Below are positions 33,919 through 40,749 of a DNA stretch of 55,329 bases, piece by piece (within the stretch, counting starts at the first letter, position 1; each line of letters begins with the position of its first letter). Made by a program: the position numbers and the translations under genes. The notes under the pieces were generated by a model. That model saw only the letters and a list, made by a program, of their open reading frames with translations, was not told where the DNA came from and did no database searches. Source of the DNA: Chloroflexota bacterium. Lineage in GTDB: Bacteria > Chloroflexota > Limnocylindria > Limnocylindrales > CSP1-4. Location of the stretch: positions 1 to 55,329 of the forward strand of contig JAKOQS010000287.1 of assembly GCA_029778235.1 (NCBI GenBank), given 5' to 3'.

Positions 33919-34847
33919 GCGGGGGCGGCGCGCCTGCCGGGAGGGCGGGCGGGGGCACCGTTGACGCGTCCGGGGCCGGCGGCGTGCCGGCGGCCGGCAG
34001 CCTCACCACGAGCGCGTCCGGGACCGGCGGCGTGCCGGCCCTGCGCGTGCGCGGCCTCGTCCACGTGTACCCGGAGGGCACGCGCGCCCTGGACGGCGTG
34101 GACCTCGACGTCGCGCCCGGCGAGCTGGTGGCCATCGTGGGCCAGAACGGGAGCGGCAAGTCCACCCTCGTCCGCCACCTCAACGGCCTGCTGCGCCCGA
34201 CCGAGGGGAGCGTGGAGGTCCTGGGCGACGACGCGTCGCGACTGCGGGTCGCCGCGCTGGCGGGACGCGTGGGCCTCGTCTTCCAGGACCCGGACCGCCA
34301 GATCTTCTCCCGGCGGGTCCGCCCGGAGGTGGCGTTCGGACCGTCGAATCTCGGCCTGAAGGGGAAGGCGCTCGACGCCGTCGTGGACGCTGCGCTCGCG
34401 GCGGTGGGCCTGGCGGACCAGGCGGCATCGAACCCGTACGACCTCGGCTACTCGCGGCGCAAGCTGCTCGCGATCGCGTCGATCCTCGCGATGCGGACGC
34501 CGATCGTGGTGCTCGACGAGCCGACGACCGGGCAGGATCTTCGCGGCATCGATCTCGTCCGGTCGATCGTCGCCGCGCTGGCCGCCGAGGGCCGGACGGT
34601 GCTGGCGATCAGCCACGACATGCGGTTCGTCGCGGAGACGTTCGCGCGGGTCGTGGTCATGCGCGGCGGCAGGATCGTGCTCGACGGGCCGCCCGGCGAG
34701 GTCTTCGCGGAGCAGGCCTGGCCCGTGCTCGCGTCCACGTACCTGGAGGCCCCCCTCACCGCGCGCGTCGGCGCGCGGCTCGGCCTCGGATCGACGCCGA
34801 CGGAGGCGTCGCTCGTGGACGCCCTGGCGGCTCGTGGCGCCCCCTGA
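33915..34847 (+). CDS. ECF transporter ATP-binding protein EcfA' with degenerate signature motif
   Basis: This 310-residue ABC ATPase is the partner of the preceding EcfA. Walker A is GQNGSGKST (Lys82), the Q-loop is VFQDPDRQIFSRRV, Walker B is IVVLDEPTTGQDL and the switch His lies in AISHDM. The LSGGQ signature is replaced by LGYSRRK at about 177-183, so one of the two ATP sites of the heterodimer may be weak. About 42 Gly/Ala-rich residues with two GGVPA copies precede the domain. The GTG at 33915 overlaps the upstream stop (GTGA). An ATPase pair with one canonical and one altered signature is a feature of this transporter. Confidence 0.85.
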   Translation: MSGGGAPAGRAGGGTVDASGAGGVPAAGSLTTSASGTGGVPALRVRGLVHVYPEGTRALDGVDLDVAPGELVAIVGQNGSGKSTLVRHLNGLLRPTEGSVEVLGDDASRLRVAALAGRVGLVFQDPDRQIFSRRVRPEVAFGPSNLGLKGKALDAVVDAALAAVGLADQAASNPYDLGYSRRKLLAIASILAMRTPIVVLDEPTTGQDLRGIDLVRSIVAALAAEGRTVLAISHDMRFVAETFARVVVMRGGRIVLDGPPGEVFAEQAWPVLASTYLEAPLTARVGARLGLGSTPTEASLVDALAARGAP

Positions 34848-34859
34848 ACGGCCTCCCCG

Positions 34860-35480
34860 TCATCCCTCCCGGACGAGATCGTCCGCGAGCAGCTCCATGA
34901 GCACGGCGTCGTGCCATGTCCCGTCCGCGCCGCGCTCGTAGGCTCGCAGACGCCCGACCGGCTCGAAGCCGACCTTGCGGTATGCGCGGACAGCGGCCGC
35001 GTTGTCGGCGGCCGGGTCGATGGTCAGCCGATGATGCCCACCGGCGTCGACGAGCCACGCCGCCACCAGCCGGATGGCCTCGGGCCCGAAGCCGCGTCGC
35101 TGGGCCGCCGCGGCGAGGAAGAGGTCGATGCCCGCATGGCGGTAGTCGGGATCGGGCTCCTCCCAGGCCTGGATCGCGCCCACGACCGCGTGCGGTCGTG
35201 CGTCGTCGGCCGCGAGCCCTGCGTCCGCATCGCGGCCGGGGGCCGCGAGCAGTCGCGGGTCGACCTCGATCGCCCACACGTCCTGCCCGGGACGGGCGAC
35301 CAGCTCGGCGCGGACGCGCCCGGCGTCGTACCCGACCCACCACCGGGCCACCTCCGGCTCCGCGAGGATCGCTGCGAGCGTCAGGACGTCGCGGCGCGTG
35401 GTGGGGCGCAAGGTGACACGGCGCCCCCGGAGGACGGGCAGCCCCTCACGCGGACCTTCTGCCTCCACGGTCGGCGTCAC
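34860..35480 (-). CDS. GNAT-family N-acetyltransferase
   Basis: In this 206-residue acyl-CoA transferase, the N-terminal LRGRRVTLRPTTRRDVLTLAAILAEPEVARWWVGYD resembles AAC(6')/RimJ-type GNATs. AGIDLFLAAAAQRRGFGPEAIRLVAAWL holds the acetyl-CoA loop (R-R-G-F-G), and HRLTIDPAADNAAAVRAYRKVGFEPVGRLRAYER is motif B. The substrate is unknown; the AAC(6')-like look does not prove aminoglycoside resistance. The GTG start overlaps the JAMM gene's stop (GTGA), so it is the last gene of the long suf-linked operon. It converges on ecfA' with 12 bp between them. Confidence 0.82.
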   Translation of the reverse strand: MTPTVEAEGPREGLPVLRGRRVTLRPTTRRDVLTLAAILAEPEVARWWVGYDAGRVRAELVARPGQDVWAIEVDPRLLAAPGRDADAGLAADDARPHAVVGAIQAWEEPDPDYRHAGIDLFLAAAAQRRGFGPEAIRLVAAWLVDAGGHHRLTIDPAADNAAAVRAYRKVGFEPVGRLRAYERGADGTWHDAVLMELLADDLVREG

Positions 35481-35983
35481 GGCTCGATCCCGAGCGCGAC
35501 CTCCGTCGCGGTGTCGGCCGCGATCCGCCACGCGCGGAGGGAGGGCCGCCCCGTCGCCGGGTCTGCCTCCGCGTCCGCGAGGGAGACGATCAGGTGAAGC
35601 ACGTCGGGGTAGAAGGAGCCGCGCACGTCGGTCGGGGACGGGCACGCGGGCGACGCGACGTGGCTGTGCACGATCGCCCAGAGCGCCTCGTCGCGGGCGT
35701 CCACCTCCAGGCTCACCCGGACGAGGTCCGCGGCGTCCACCTCGAACAGGTACGGCGACGACGCCGAATTGCGCGTCTCCACCCATCGGAGCGGCCGGCC
35801 GCCCTCCGCGGCGATGCCCGATCCCACGATGAGCCCGCACATCTCGAGCGGCGCGGCGGCGCGGGCCGCGGAGACGATCGCGTCGCGGATCGCCGCCGGC
35901 AGCGAGACGGAGACACCCTCCGGATCAGCCGGACCGTCCGGGTCGGGGATCGCCGGGTCGGCTGGGGACACCGCGTCAGGCAT
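35477..35983 (-). CDS. JAMM/MPN+ metalloprotease (Mec-like)
   Basis: This 168-residue zinc isopeptidase-fold protein has a complete JAMM motif: Glu47 in PLEMCGLIVG, then HSHVASPACPSPTD with His106, His108, Ser116 and Asp119. Bacterial relatives cut the C-terminal extension from ubiquitin-like sulfur carriers (Mec acts on CysO) and sit next to ThiF-like activating enzymes, as here. The N-terminal 24 residues are Pro/Asp-rich. The ATG at 35983 follows the rhodanese-ThiF stop by 13 nt, with GAGGGG upstream. No ubiquitin-like ThiS/MoaD/CysO gene is present in the window, so its substrate must be encoded elsewhere. Confidence 0.85.
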   Translation of the reverse strand: MPDAVSPADPAIPDPDGPADPEGVSVSLPAAIRDAIVSAARAAAPLEMCGLIVGSGIAAEGGRPLRWVETRNSASSPYLFEVDAADLVRVSLEVDARDEALWAIVHSHVASPACPSPTDVRGSFYPDVLHLIVSLADAEADPATGRPSLRAWRIAADTATEVALGIEP

Positions 35984-35996
35984 CGCGGTCGTCCCC

Positions 35997-37199
35997 TCAG
36001 GCCGAGGCCGGGCGGGGCGGCCAGGGCAGGTCGAAGACCTCGGGGGCGCCCGCGCCGGCCGACGTCGGAACGGGGACGGGGCCCGGCGCCGGCGCGGCAT
36101 CGGCACGGCCGGTGCGTGCGGCGTCGCCGCACGTGGGGCAGTCCGGATCCCGCCGCAGCCTGAGCTCCTCGAACGAGGTCTCGAGCGCGTCGAAGAGGAG
36201 GAGCCGCCCGACGAGCGGATCCCCGATCCCCAGCAGGAGCTTGAGCGCCTCGTTCGCCTGGAGCATCCCCATGATCCCGGGCACCACCCCCAGGACGCCT
36301 GCGACGGAACACGGCGGTGCGAGCTCGGGCGGCGGCGGGCTGGGGTAGAGGCAGCGATAGCAGGGGCCGTCGGCGGCGTCGAAGACGGTCAGCTGCCCTT
36401 CGAAGCGATACACGCTCGCGTGGACCACCGGGATCCCCAGCCGGACCGCGGCGTCGTTGAGCGCGTAGCGCGTCTCGAACGAGTCCGTCCCGTCGACGAC
36501 CACGTCGTATGCGTCGATGATGGCGGCCACGTTCTCCGGTCCGAGCATGGCGTCGTGCGCGACCACCCGGACCTCGGGGTTGAGCGCGCCGATGGCCGCA
36601 CGGGCCGATTCGACCTTCGGGACGCCGACACGGTCCGTCGTGTGGAGGACCTGGCGCTGGAGGTTGGAGACGTCCACCACGTCGAAGTCGACGATGCCGA
36701 GCGTGCCGACCCCGGCGGCTGCGAGGTACAGCGCGGCGGGCGACCCGAGCCCTCCCGCGCCGACGAGCAGGACGCGCGCGTCCAGCAGGCGCGCCTGCCC
36801 CTCCGGCCCGACCTCGGGCATGAGCAGGTGACGGCTGTAGCGCCGCGCCTGGTCGGGCGTGAGCGGTGACCCGGCGGGAGCCTCCCACCGCAGCCCGCTC
36901 GCGCGCCAGGCCTCGGTCCCGCCCGCCATGCTCCACACGGTGCCGTAGCCGACGGCCTCCAGGTAGCGCGCCGCCTGCAGGGAGCGGATCCCGTGCGCGC
37001 AGTAGACGACGACCGGGGCCGACGGATCAGGGAGGAGATCGCGCGCCCGGGCCGGAACCTCGCCGAGAGGCAGGTGGATCGCGCCGGGGATCCGGCCCGC
37101 GTCCCATTCCCGCGGTTCGCGGACGTCGAGAAGGACCGCCCGCGCGTCCGACGCGACGAGCGCCTCCGCCTGGGCCGGCGGGATCTCGCGGGCCGTCAG
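35997..37199 (-). CDS. Rhodanese-ThiF/MoeB fusion (sulfur-carrier adenylyltransferase/sulfurtransferase), apparent CTG start
   Basis: In this 400-residue protein, residues 1-105 are a rhodanese domain (LLDVREPREWDAGRIPGAIHLP, active Cys67 in YCAHGIRS, MAGGTEAWRASGL). Residues 115-380 are an E1-like adenylyltransferase (nucleotide loop GAGGLGSPAALYLAAAGVG at 147-165, DFDVVDVSNLQRQ, zinc pairs CYRC and CPTC). It should activate a ubiquitin-like sulfur carrier and hand it sulfur. The domain order is the reverse of MoeZ/MOCS3. No ATG, GTG or TTG lies between the ORF's ATG at 37412, inside sufU, and the rhodanese; the CTG at 37199 overlaps the sufU stop as CTGA and gives a correct N-terminus, so I use it. 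Confidence 0.85.
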   Translation of the reverse strand: MTAREIPPAQAEALVASDARAVLLDVREPREWDAGRIPGAIHLPLGEVPARARDLLPDPSAPVVVYCAHGIRSLQAARYLEAVGYGTVWSMAGGTEAWRASGLRWEAPAGSPLTPDQARRYSRHLLMPEVGPEGQARLLDARVLLVGAGGLGSPAALYLAAAGVGTLGIVDFDVVDVSNLQRQVLHTTDRVGVPKVESARAAIGALNPEVRVVAHDAMLGPENVAAIIDAYDVVVDGTDSFETRYALNDAAVRLGIPVVHASVYRFEGQLTVFDAADGPCYRCLYPSPPPPELAPPCSVAGVLGVVPGIMGMLQANEALKLLLGIGDPLVGRLLLFDALETSFEELRLRRDPDCPTCGDAARTGRADAAPAPGPVPVPTSAGAGAPEVFDLPWPPRPASA

Positions 37200-37726
37200 C
37201 GACCCTCCGCGCCCGTCGTCGACGCTGCGTCGCCGGCGGGGCCGGGCCTGGCCGCACCCGCGGCACCCGCGTCCGGGGCGCCCGGGGCACCTGCGCCGGG
37301 GGCATCCGCGGCGCCCGTCCCATCCGTCGTGCCGGCGTCGGCCGGCGTGGCGCCATCCCTCCCGCCCTCCGCGATCGCGTGCTCGAGGGTGTCGAGCGAG
37401 AGCAGGGCGCACTTGAGGCGCGCCGGGCTGATCTCGATGCCCAGGAGGTCGAGGATGTCGTCCGGCGTGAACCGGGCCGCCTCGTCGAGGGTCTTGCCGC
37501 GCAGCTCGTCCGTCAGCAGCGACGCGGACGCCTGGCTGATCGCGCAGCCGCGGCCGGTGAAGGCCACGTCCGCGATCGTGCCGTCATCGACGGTCAGCAT
37601 CATCGTGATGCGGTCGCCGCACAGCGGGTTGGCACCCTCCCAGCGCAGGTCCGGCGTCTCGATGACGCCGAAGTTGTGCGGGTGGCGGTAGTGCTCGAGG
37701 ATGTAGTCGCGGTAGAGGTCGTCCAC
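37196..37726 (-). CDS. sufU: SufU-type Fe-S cluster assembly sulfurtransferase/scaffold
   Basis: SufU accepts sulfur from SufS (zinc-dependent transfer in Gram-positive-type systems). The 176-residue protein has the three conserved Cys: Cys36 in NPLCGDR (with Asp38), Cys61 in GRGCAISQAS and Cys106 in LKCALL. The N-terminus LYRDYILEHYRHPHNFG is typical of the IscU/SufU fold. A low-complexity Ala/Gly/Pro tail of about 50 residues is added after residue 125. The GTG at 37726 lies 7 nt after a TAGACT box, suggesting a second, leaderless start of transcription inside the operon. It is 22 nt downstream of sufS. Confidence 0.92.
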   Translation of the reverse strand: MDDLYRDYILEHYRHPHNFGVIETPDLRWEGANPLCGDRITMMLTVDDGTIADVAFTGRGCAISQASASLLTDELRGKTLDEAARFTPDDILDLLGIEISPARLKCALLSLDTLEHAIAEGGRDGATPADAGTTDGTGAADAPGAGAPGAPDAGAAGAARPGPAGDAASTTGAEGR

Positions 37727-37733
37727 GGAGGTC

Positions 37734-37739
37734 AGTCTA
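37734..37739 (-). promoter_or_regulatory. -10 box TAGACT, internal leaderless promoter for sufU
   Basis: TAGACT on the minus strand ends 7 nt before the GTG of sufU, in the 22-nt gap after sufS. It would let sufU and the four downstream functions be expressed apart from rrf2-sufCS. Confidence 0.5.
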
Positions 37740-37748
37740 TCCCGGTCG

Positions 37749-39020
37749 TCAGGCCCCGAAGATCCGGACGACCTCGCCCAGCCCGTCCACGAGCGCGTCG
37801 ATGTCCTCGCGCGTGCTGTACACGTTGAAGCTGGCACGGGCGGTCGCGGCGAGATCCAGGCGCTCGTGGAGCGGCATCGTGCAGTGGTGCCCGGCTCGGA
37901 CGCAGACGCCGGAGCGGTCCAGCACCTGCGCGACGTCGTGGGGGTGGACGCCCTCGATGTTGAACGGGACGACGCCGCTGCGCCGGTCCGCCGGCGGGCC
38001 GTACAGGGTGATGCCGGGGACGGTCGCGAGTCGGTCGAGCGCATAGCGGGTCAGCTCGGCCTCGTGGACCCGGACGCGGTCCATCCCGATCCCCATCAGG
38101 TAGTCCGCGGCGGCTCCCAGCCCGATCGCCGCAGCGACGTCGGGCGTCCCGGCCTCGAACTTCCACGGGATCTCGTTGAACTCGCTGCGACGGAGGTGGA
38201 CCTCGCGGATCATCTCGCCACCGGCGAGGAACGGCGGCATCGACTCGAGGAGCTCGCGCCGTGCCCACAGGGCGCCGGAGCCCATCGGCGCGAGCACCTT
38301 GTGCCCGGAGAAGACGTAGAAGTCGCAACCCAGCTCGGCCACGTCCACCGGGAGGTGCGGGACGGCCTGCGCGCCGTCCACCAGCACGAGGGCGCCGGCG
38401 GCGTGGGCCATCTCGACCATCTCGCGGACCGGCGTGATCGTCCCGAGCGTGTTCGAGACGTGCGTGAACGCGACGAGCCTTGGACGGAGCCTCAGCAGCA
38501 CCTCGAACACGTCGAGCCGCAGGATCCCGTCGTCGGTGATCGGGATGAACTCCAGGTCGCCGTCCACCTCCTGGACGAGCAGCTGCCACGGGACGAGGTT
38601 GGCGTGGTGCTCCATCTCGGTGAGCACGATCGCGTCGCCGCGACCCACGTTCCGGCGGCCCCAGCTGTACGCGACGAGGTTGATCGCCTCGGTCGCGTTG
38701 CGGGTGAACACGATCTCGTGGTCGTCCTGCGCGCCGATGAAGCGCGCGACCGAGGCACGGGCGGCCTCGTAGGCGGCCGTCGCGCGCTCGCCGATCTCGT
38801 AGATCCCGCGGTGGACGTTGGCGTTGTAGTCCCGGTAGAAGCGATCGACCGCGTCGATGACGACGCGGGGCTTCTGGCTGGTGGCGGCGGAGTCCAGGTA
38901 GACGAGCGGCTTCCCGTGCGACGTCGTCGTGGACAGGATCGGGAAGTCCGCGCGCAGGGCGTACGGGTCGAGCGGCGGCGCGTCGGAGACGGCCCCGCGC
39001 AGGTCCACCGCCTCGGCCAT
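37749..39020 (-). CDS. sufS: Cysteine desulfurase SufS (group II)
   Basis: SufS takes sulfur from L-cysteine as a persulfide for Fe-S assembly. The 423-residue PLP enzyme has VYLDSAATSQKP, NANVHRGIYEIGERAT, TEMEHHANLVPW (the group II HHANxxPW motif), the PLP Lys241 in FSGHKVLAPMGSG, and the active Cys380 in RAGHHCTMPLHERL, in the short group II loop. The ATG overlaps the sufC stop as TGATG. Length and motifs are normal. With SufU downstream, it forms the sulfur-donor pair of the operon. Confidence 0.95.
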   Translation of the reverse strand: MAEAVDLRGAVSDAPPLDPYALRADFPILSTTTSHGKPLVYLDSAATSQKPRVVIDAVDRFYRDYNANVHRGIYEIGERATAAYEAARASVARFIGAQDDHEIVFTRNATEAINLVAYSWGRRNVGRGDAIVLTEMEHHANLVPWQLLVQEVDGDLEFIPITDDGILRLDVFEVLLRLRPRLVAFTHVSNTLGTITPVREMVEMAHAAGALVLVDGAQAVPHLPVDVAELGCDFYVFSGHKVLAPMGSGALWARRELLESMPPFLAGGEMIREVHLRRSEFNEIPWKFEAGTPDVAAAIGLGAAADYLMGIGMDRVRVHEAELTRYALDRLATVPGITLYGPPADRRSGVVPFNIEGVHPHDVAQVLDRSGVCVRAGHHCTMPLHERLDLAATARASFNVYSTREDIDALVDGLGEVVRIFGA

Positions 39021-39889
39021 CAGGCGCCGGCCTCGACGGCGGTAGGCTCGCGGGCGTCAAGGCCGGAGTCGGAGGCGTCCACCTCGAACCCGGCCTCCTG
39101 GAGGACGCCGGCGTACCCCTCGTCCTCCAGCCGCAGCGCGAGGTCGCGGCCGCCGGTCGCGATGATCCGGCCCTTCGCGAGCACGTGGACCACGTCCGGC
39201 CGGATGTGGTTGAGCAGCCGCTGGTAGTGGGTGATGAGCAGGACGCCCATCTCCGGCCGGAGCTGGGCGTTCACGCCCTCGGCAACGATGCGCAGGGCGT
39301 CGATGTCCAGGCCGGAGTCCGTCTCGTCGAGGATCGCCATCTCCGGCTGGAGGATGGCCATCTGGAGCATCTCGAGGCGCTTCTTCTCGCCGCCGGAGAA
39401 CCCTTCGTTCACGTATCGGGTCGCGAACGACTCGTCCATGCGCAGGAGCTGCATCTTCTCGCGGACCAGGCGGCGGAACTCGCCCATCGAGACCCCGCCG
39501 CGTGTCGGGTCCGTCGGATCGATGTCCGGGTCCTTGTCCACGCCCTGGCGGCGGGCATTGAGCATCGTCCGCAGGAAGCTCGCGACCGACAGGCCCGGGA
39601 TGGCGGTGGGGTACTGGAACGCGAGGAAGAGCCCCATGCGCGCGCGCTTGTCGGGCGAGAGGCCGAGGATGTCCACGCCCTTGAAGAGCACCTCGCCCCG
39701 CGTGATCTCGTACGCGGGGTGGCCCATGAGCGCGTACGCGAGGGTCGTCTTGCCGGACCCGTTGGGACCCATGATCGCGTGCACCTGGCCGGCGTCCACG
39801 GCGAGGTCGATCCCCTGGAGGATGTGCCTGTCGGGCGCGGCGACGGGCGAGACATGCAGGTCGCGGATGACGAGCAGCTGGTCGGTCAC
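39020..39889 (-). CDS. sufC: Fe-S assembly ATPase SufC
   Basis: SufC is the ATPase of the SufBCD scaffold. The 289-residue protein has Walker A GPNGSGKTT, LAFQYPTAIPG, signature FSGGEKKR, Walker B MAILDETDSGLDID and switch LLITHYQRLL, all characteristic of SufC. The C-terminal tail of about 35 residues (DASDSGLDAREPTAVEAGA) is extra. The GTG at 39889 is 29 nt after rrf2. SufB and SufD, its obligate partners, are not encoded next to it or anywhere in this window. Confidence 0.95.
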   Translation of the reverse strand: MTDQLLVIRDLHVSPVAAPDRHILQGIDLAVDAGQVHAIMGPNGSGKTTLAYALMGHPAYEITRGEVLFKGVDILGLSPDKRARMGLFLAFQYPTAIPGLSVASFLRTMLNARRQGVDKDPDIDPTDPTRGGVSMGEFRRLVREKMQLLRMDESFATRYVNEGFSGGEKKRLEMLQMAILQPEMAILDETDSGLDIDALRIVAEGVNAQLRPEMGVLLITHYQRLLNHIRPDVVHVLAKGRIIATGGRDLALRLEDEGYAGVLQEAGFEVDASDSGLDAREPTAVEAGA

Positions 39890-39918
39890 GATGCGTCGGG
39901 GCTCCTGTGGTGCGGCGG

Positions 39919-40422
39919 TCAGACGGCGGCGACCTCGGGCTGACCCGCCCCGATCGGGCGGACCTCCACGAGGGCCGGGGGCGGGACGAGGTCGGCCAGG
40001 GTCACCGAGTCGAGCGCCTCGGCGATCGCATCGCGGACCCGGATCCAGAGGTGGTTGACGGTGCAGGCGCCCTCCCGGGCGCAACCGGGTGAGTCGGCGG
40101 GCTCCTCGCTCGCGCAGATCATGGGCGCCAGCGGTCCCTCCAGGGCGCGCAGCACCTCGCTCATGCGGATCGTCGCGGGATCACGGGCGATCTCGTACCC
40201 GCCGCGTGCCCCGCGCGTGCTCGTGACGAGGCCCGCCTCCCGCAGCGGGATGGCGAGCTGCTCCAGGTAGGCGCGAGGCAGCTCCTCCTCGGCGGCGACC
40301 TCGCCGAGGGAGATGGGCCCGCTCCCGCGATGCGCCGCCAGGCGGACCATCAGCCGCACGCCGTACTCGCCCTTCGTCGAGAAGGAGATGGCGCCGCCGC
40401 TGTGGAAGGTCTTCACGGTCAC
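39919..40422 (-). CDS. Rrf2/IscR-family Fe-S-sensing transcription regulator
   Basis: This 167-residue winged-helix regulator probably senses Fe-S status and controls the suf operon it heads. The N-terminal FSTKGEYGVRLMVRLA is the Rrf2 start, LGEVAAEEELPRAYLEQLAIPLREAGLVTSTRGARGGYEIAR is the HTH and wing, and three Cys lie at 103, 114 and 120 (the last two spaced C-x5-C as in IscR). The GTG at 40422 is used, although a GTG two codons later or a start nearer SFSTKG is possible. The leader upstream is about 140 nt and structured, and a dyad at 40547-40570 overlaps the likely transcript start. Confidence 0.9.
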   Translation of the reverse strand: MTVKTFHSGGAISFSTKGEYGVRLMVRLAAHRGSGPISLGEVAAEEELPRAYLEQLAIPLREAGLVTSTRGARGGYEIARDPATIRMSEVLRALEGPLAPMICASEEPADSPGCAREGACTVNHLWIRVRDAIAEALDSVTLADLVPPPALVEVRPIGAGQPEVAAV

Positions 40423-40501
40423 GATGCGGTCGATCCCTTGAGGGGCCGGCCGGTCCGACCGGGGCCGAGGAGGAGCCCCGGCGGACCTGCCGAGCGGGAT
40501 T

Positions 40502-40540
40502 GGCGCTCGGCCGCCGGGGGACGCACGGCGGCCGAGCGCC
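40502..40540 (-). promoter_or_regulatory. 15-bp perfect stem with 9-nt loop in the rrf2-suf leader
   Basis: Bases 40502-40516 and 40526-40540 are perfect inverted complements around a 9-nt loop. If transcription starts near 40565, this stem lies at about +25 to +63 of the mRNA, roughly 80 nt before the rrf2 start. It could be an attenuator, a stabilising 5' structure or a protein-binding hairpin. No known riboswitch pattern was recognised. Confidence 0.5.
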
Positions 40541-40546
40541 GGATGA

Positions 40547-40577
40547 AATCCGAGTGATTCCGTCGGGATTGAGTCTA
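40547..40577 (-). promoter_or_regulatory. rrf2-suf promoter (-10 TAGACT) with overlapping candidate Rrf2 operator
   Basis: TAGACT on the minus strand (40577-40572) is followed directly by a dyad with arms AATCCGA (40547-40553) and TCGGGATT (40563-40570), 9 nt apart. An operator placed from the transcript start to about +20 is suited to autorepression by the Rrf2 protein. The protein-site match is inferred. Confidence 0.45.
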
Positions 40578-40627
40578 GACCCGGCGACGGGCGGCGTCAA
40601 CGGGCGGCGTCGCCTGCGTCGCGCTGC

Positions 40628-40657
40628 CCGTCGCTCCGCCGGCCGGCGGAGCGACGG
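40628..40657. repeat. 30-bp perfect palindrome
   Basis: Bases 40628-40642 and 40643-40657 are perfect inverted complements with no spacer. The palindrome lies upstream of both divergent genes, about 40 bp before a plus-strand TATCGT box. Candidate roles are an operator for a dimeric regulator or a DNA cruciform or hairpin. Confidence 0.6.
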
Positions 40658-40697
40658 TAGTACCGCTGGCCCATCTCGGGACCGCGGGGCAGCGGCG

Positions 40698-40703
40698 TAT
40701 CGT
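40698..40703 (+). promoter_or_regulatory. Candidate -10 box (TATCGT) for the GGDEF/EAL gene
   Basis: TATCGT would start transcription near 40710, giving a 40-nt leader that ends in GGGAGGG just before the GTG at 40750. Confidence 0.35.
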
Positions 40704-40749
40704 CGCCGCACCGGGCCGGACCATCGGCCCAGCTCGCTCGGGAGGGACC

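Larger units (their letters stand above)
40423..40749. other. Divergent control region between rrf2-suf and the GGDEF/EAL gene
   Basis: This 327-bp stretch has no gene. It holds, from left to right, a 15-bp hairpin in the rrf2 leader (40502-40540), an imperfect dyad (40547-40570), a minus-strand TAGACT (40572-40577), a 30-bp perfect palindrome (40628-40657) and a plus-strand TATCGT (40698-40703) ahead of the large GGDEF/EAL gene. Confidence 0.6.

Noticed and set aside
34860..35480. Aminoglycoside 6'-acetyltransferase resistance gene
   Set aside because: The resemblance is to the general GNAT fold and the AAC(6')/RimJ branch; location at the end of a housekeeping operon and lack of specific residues do not support a resistance call.
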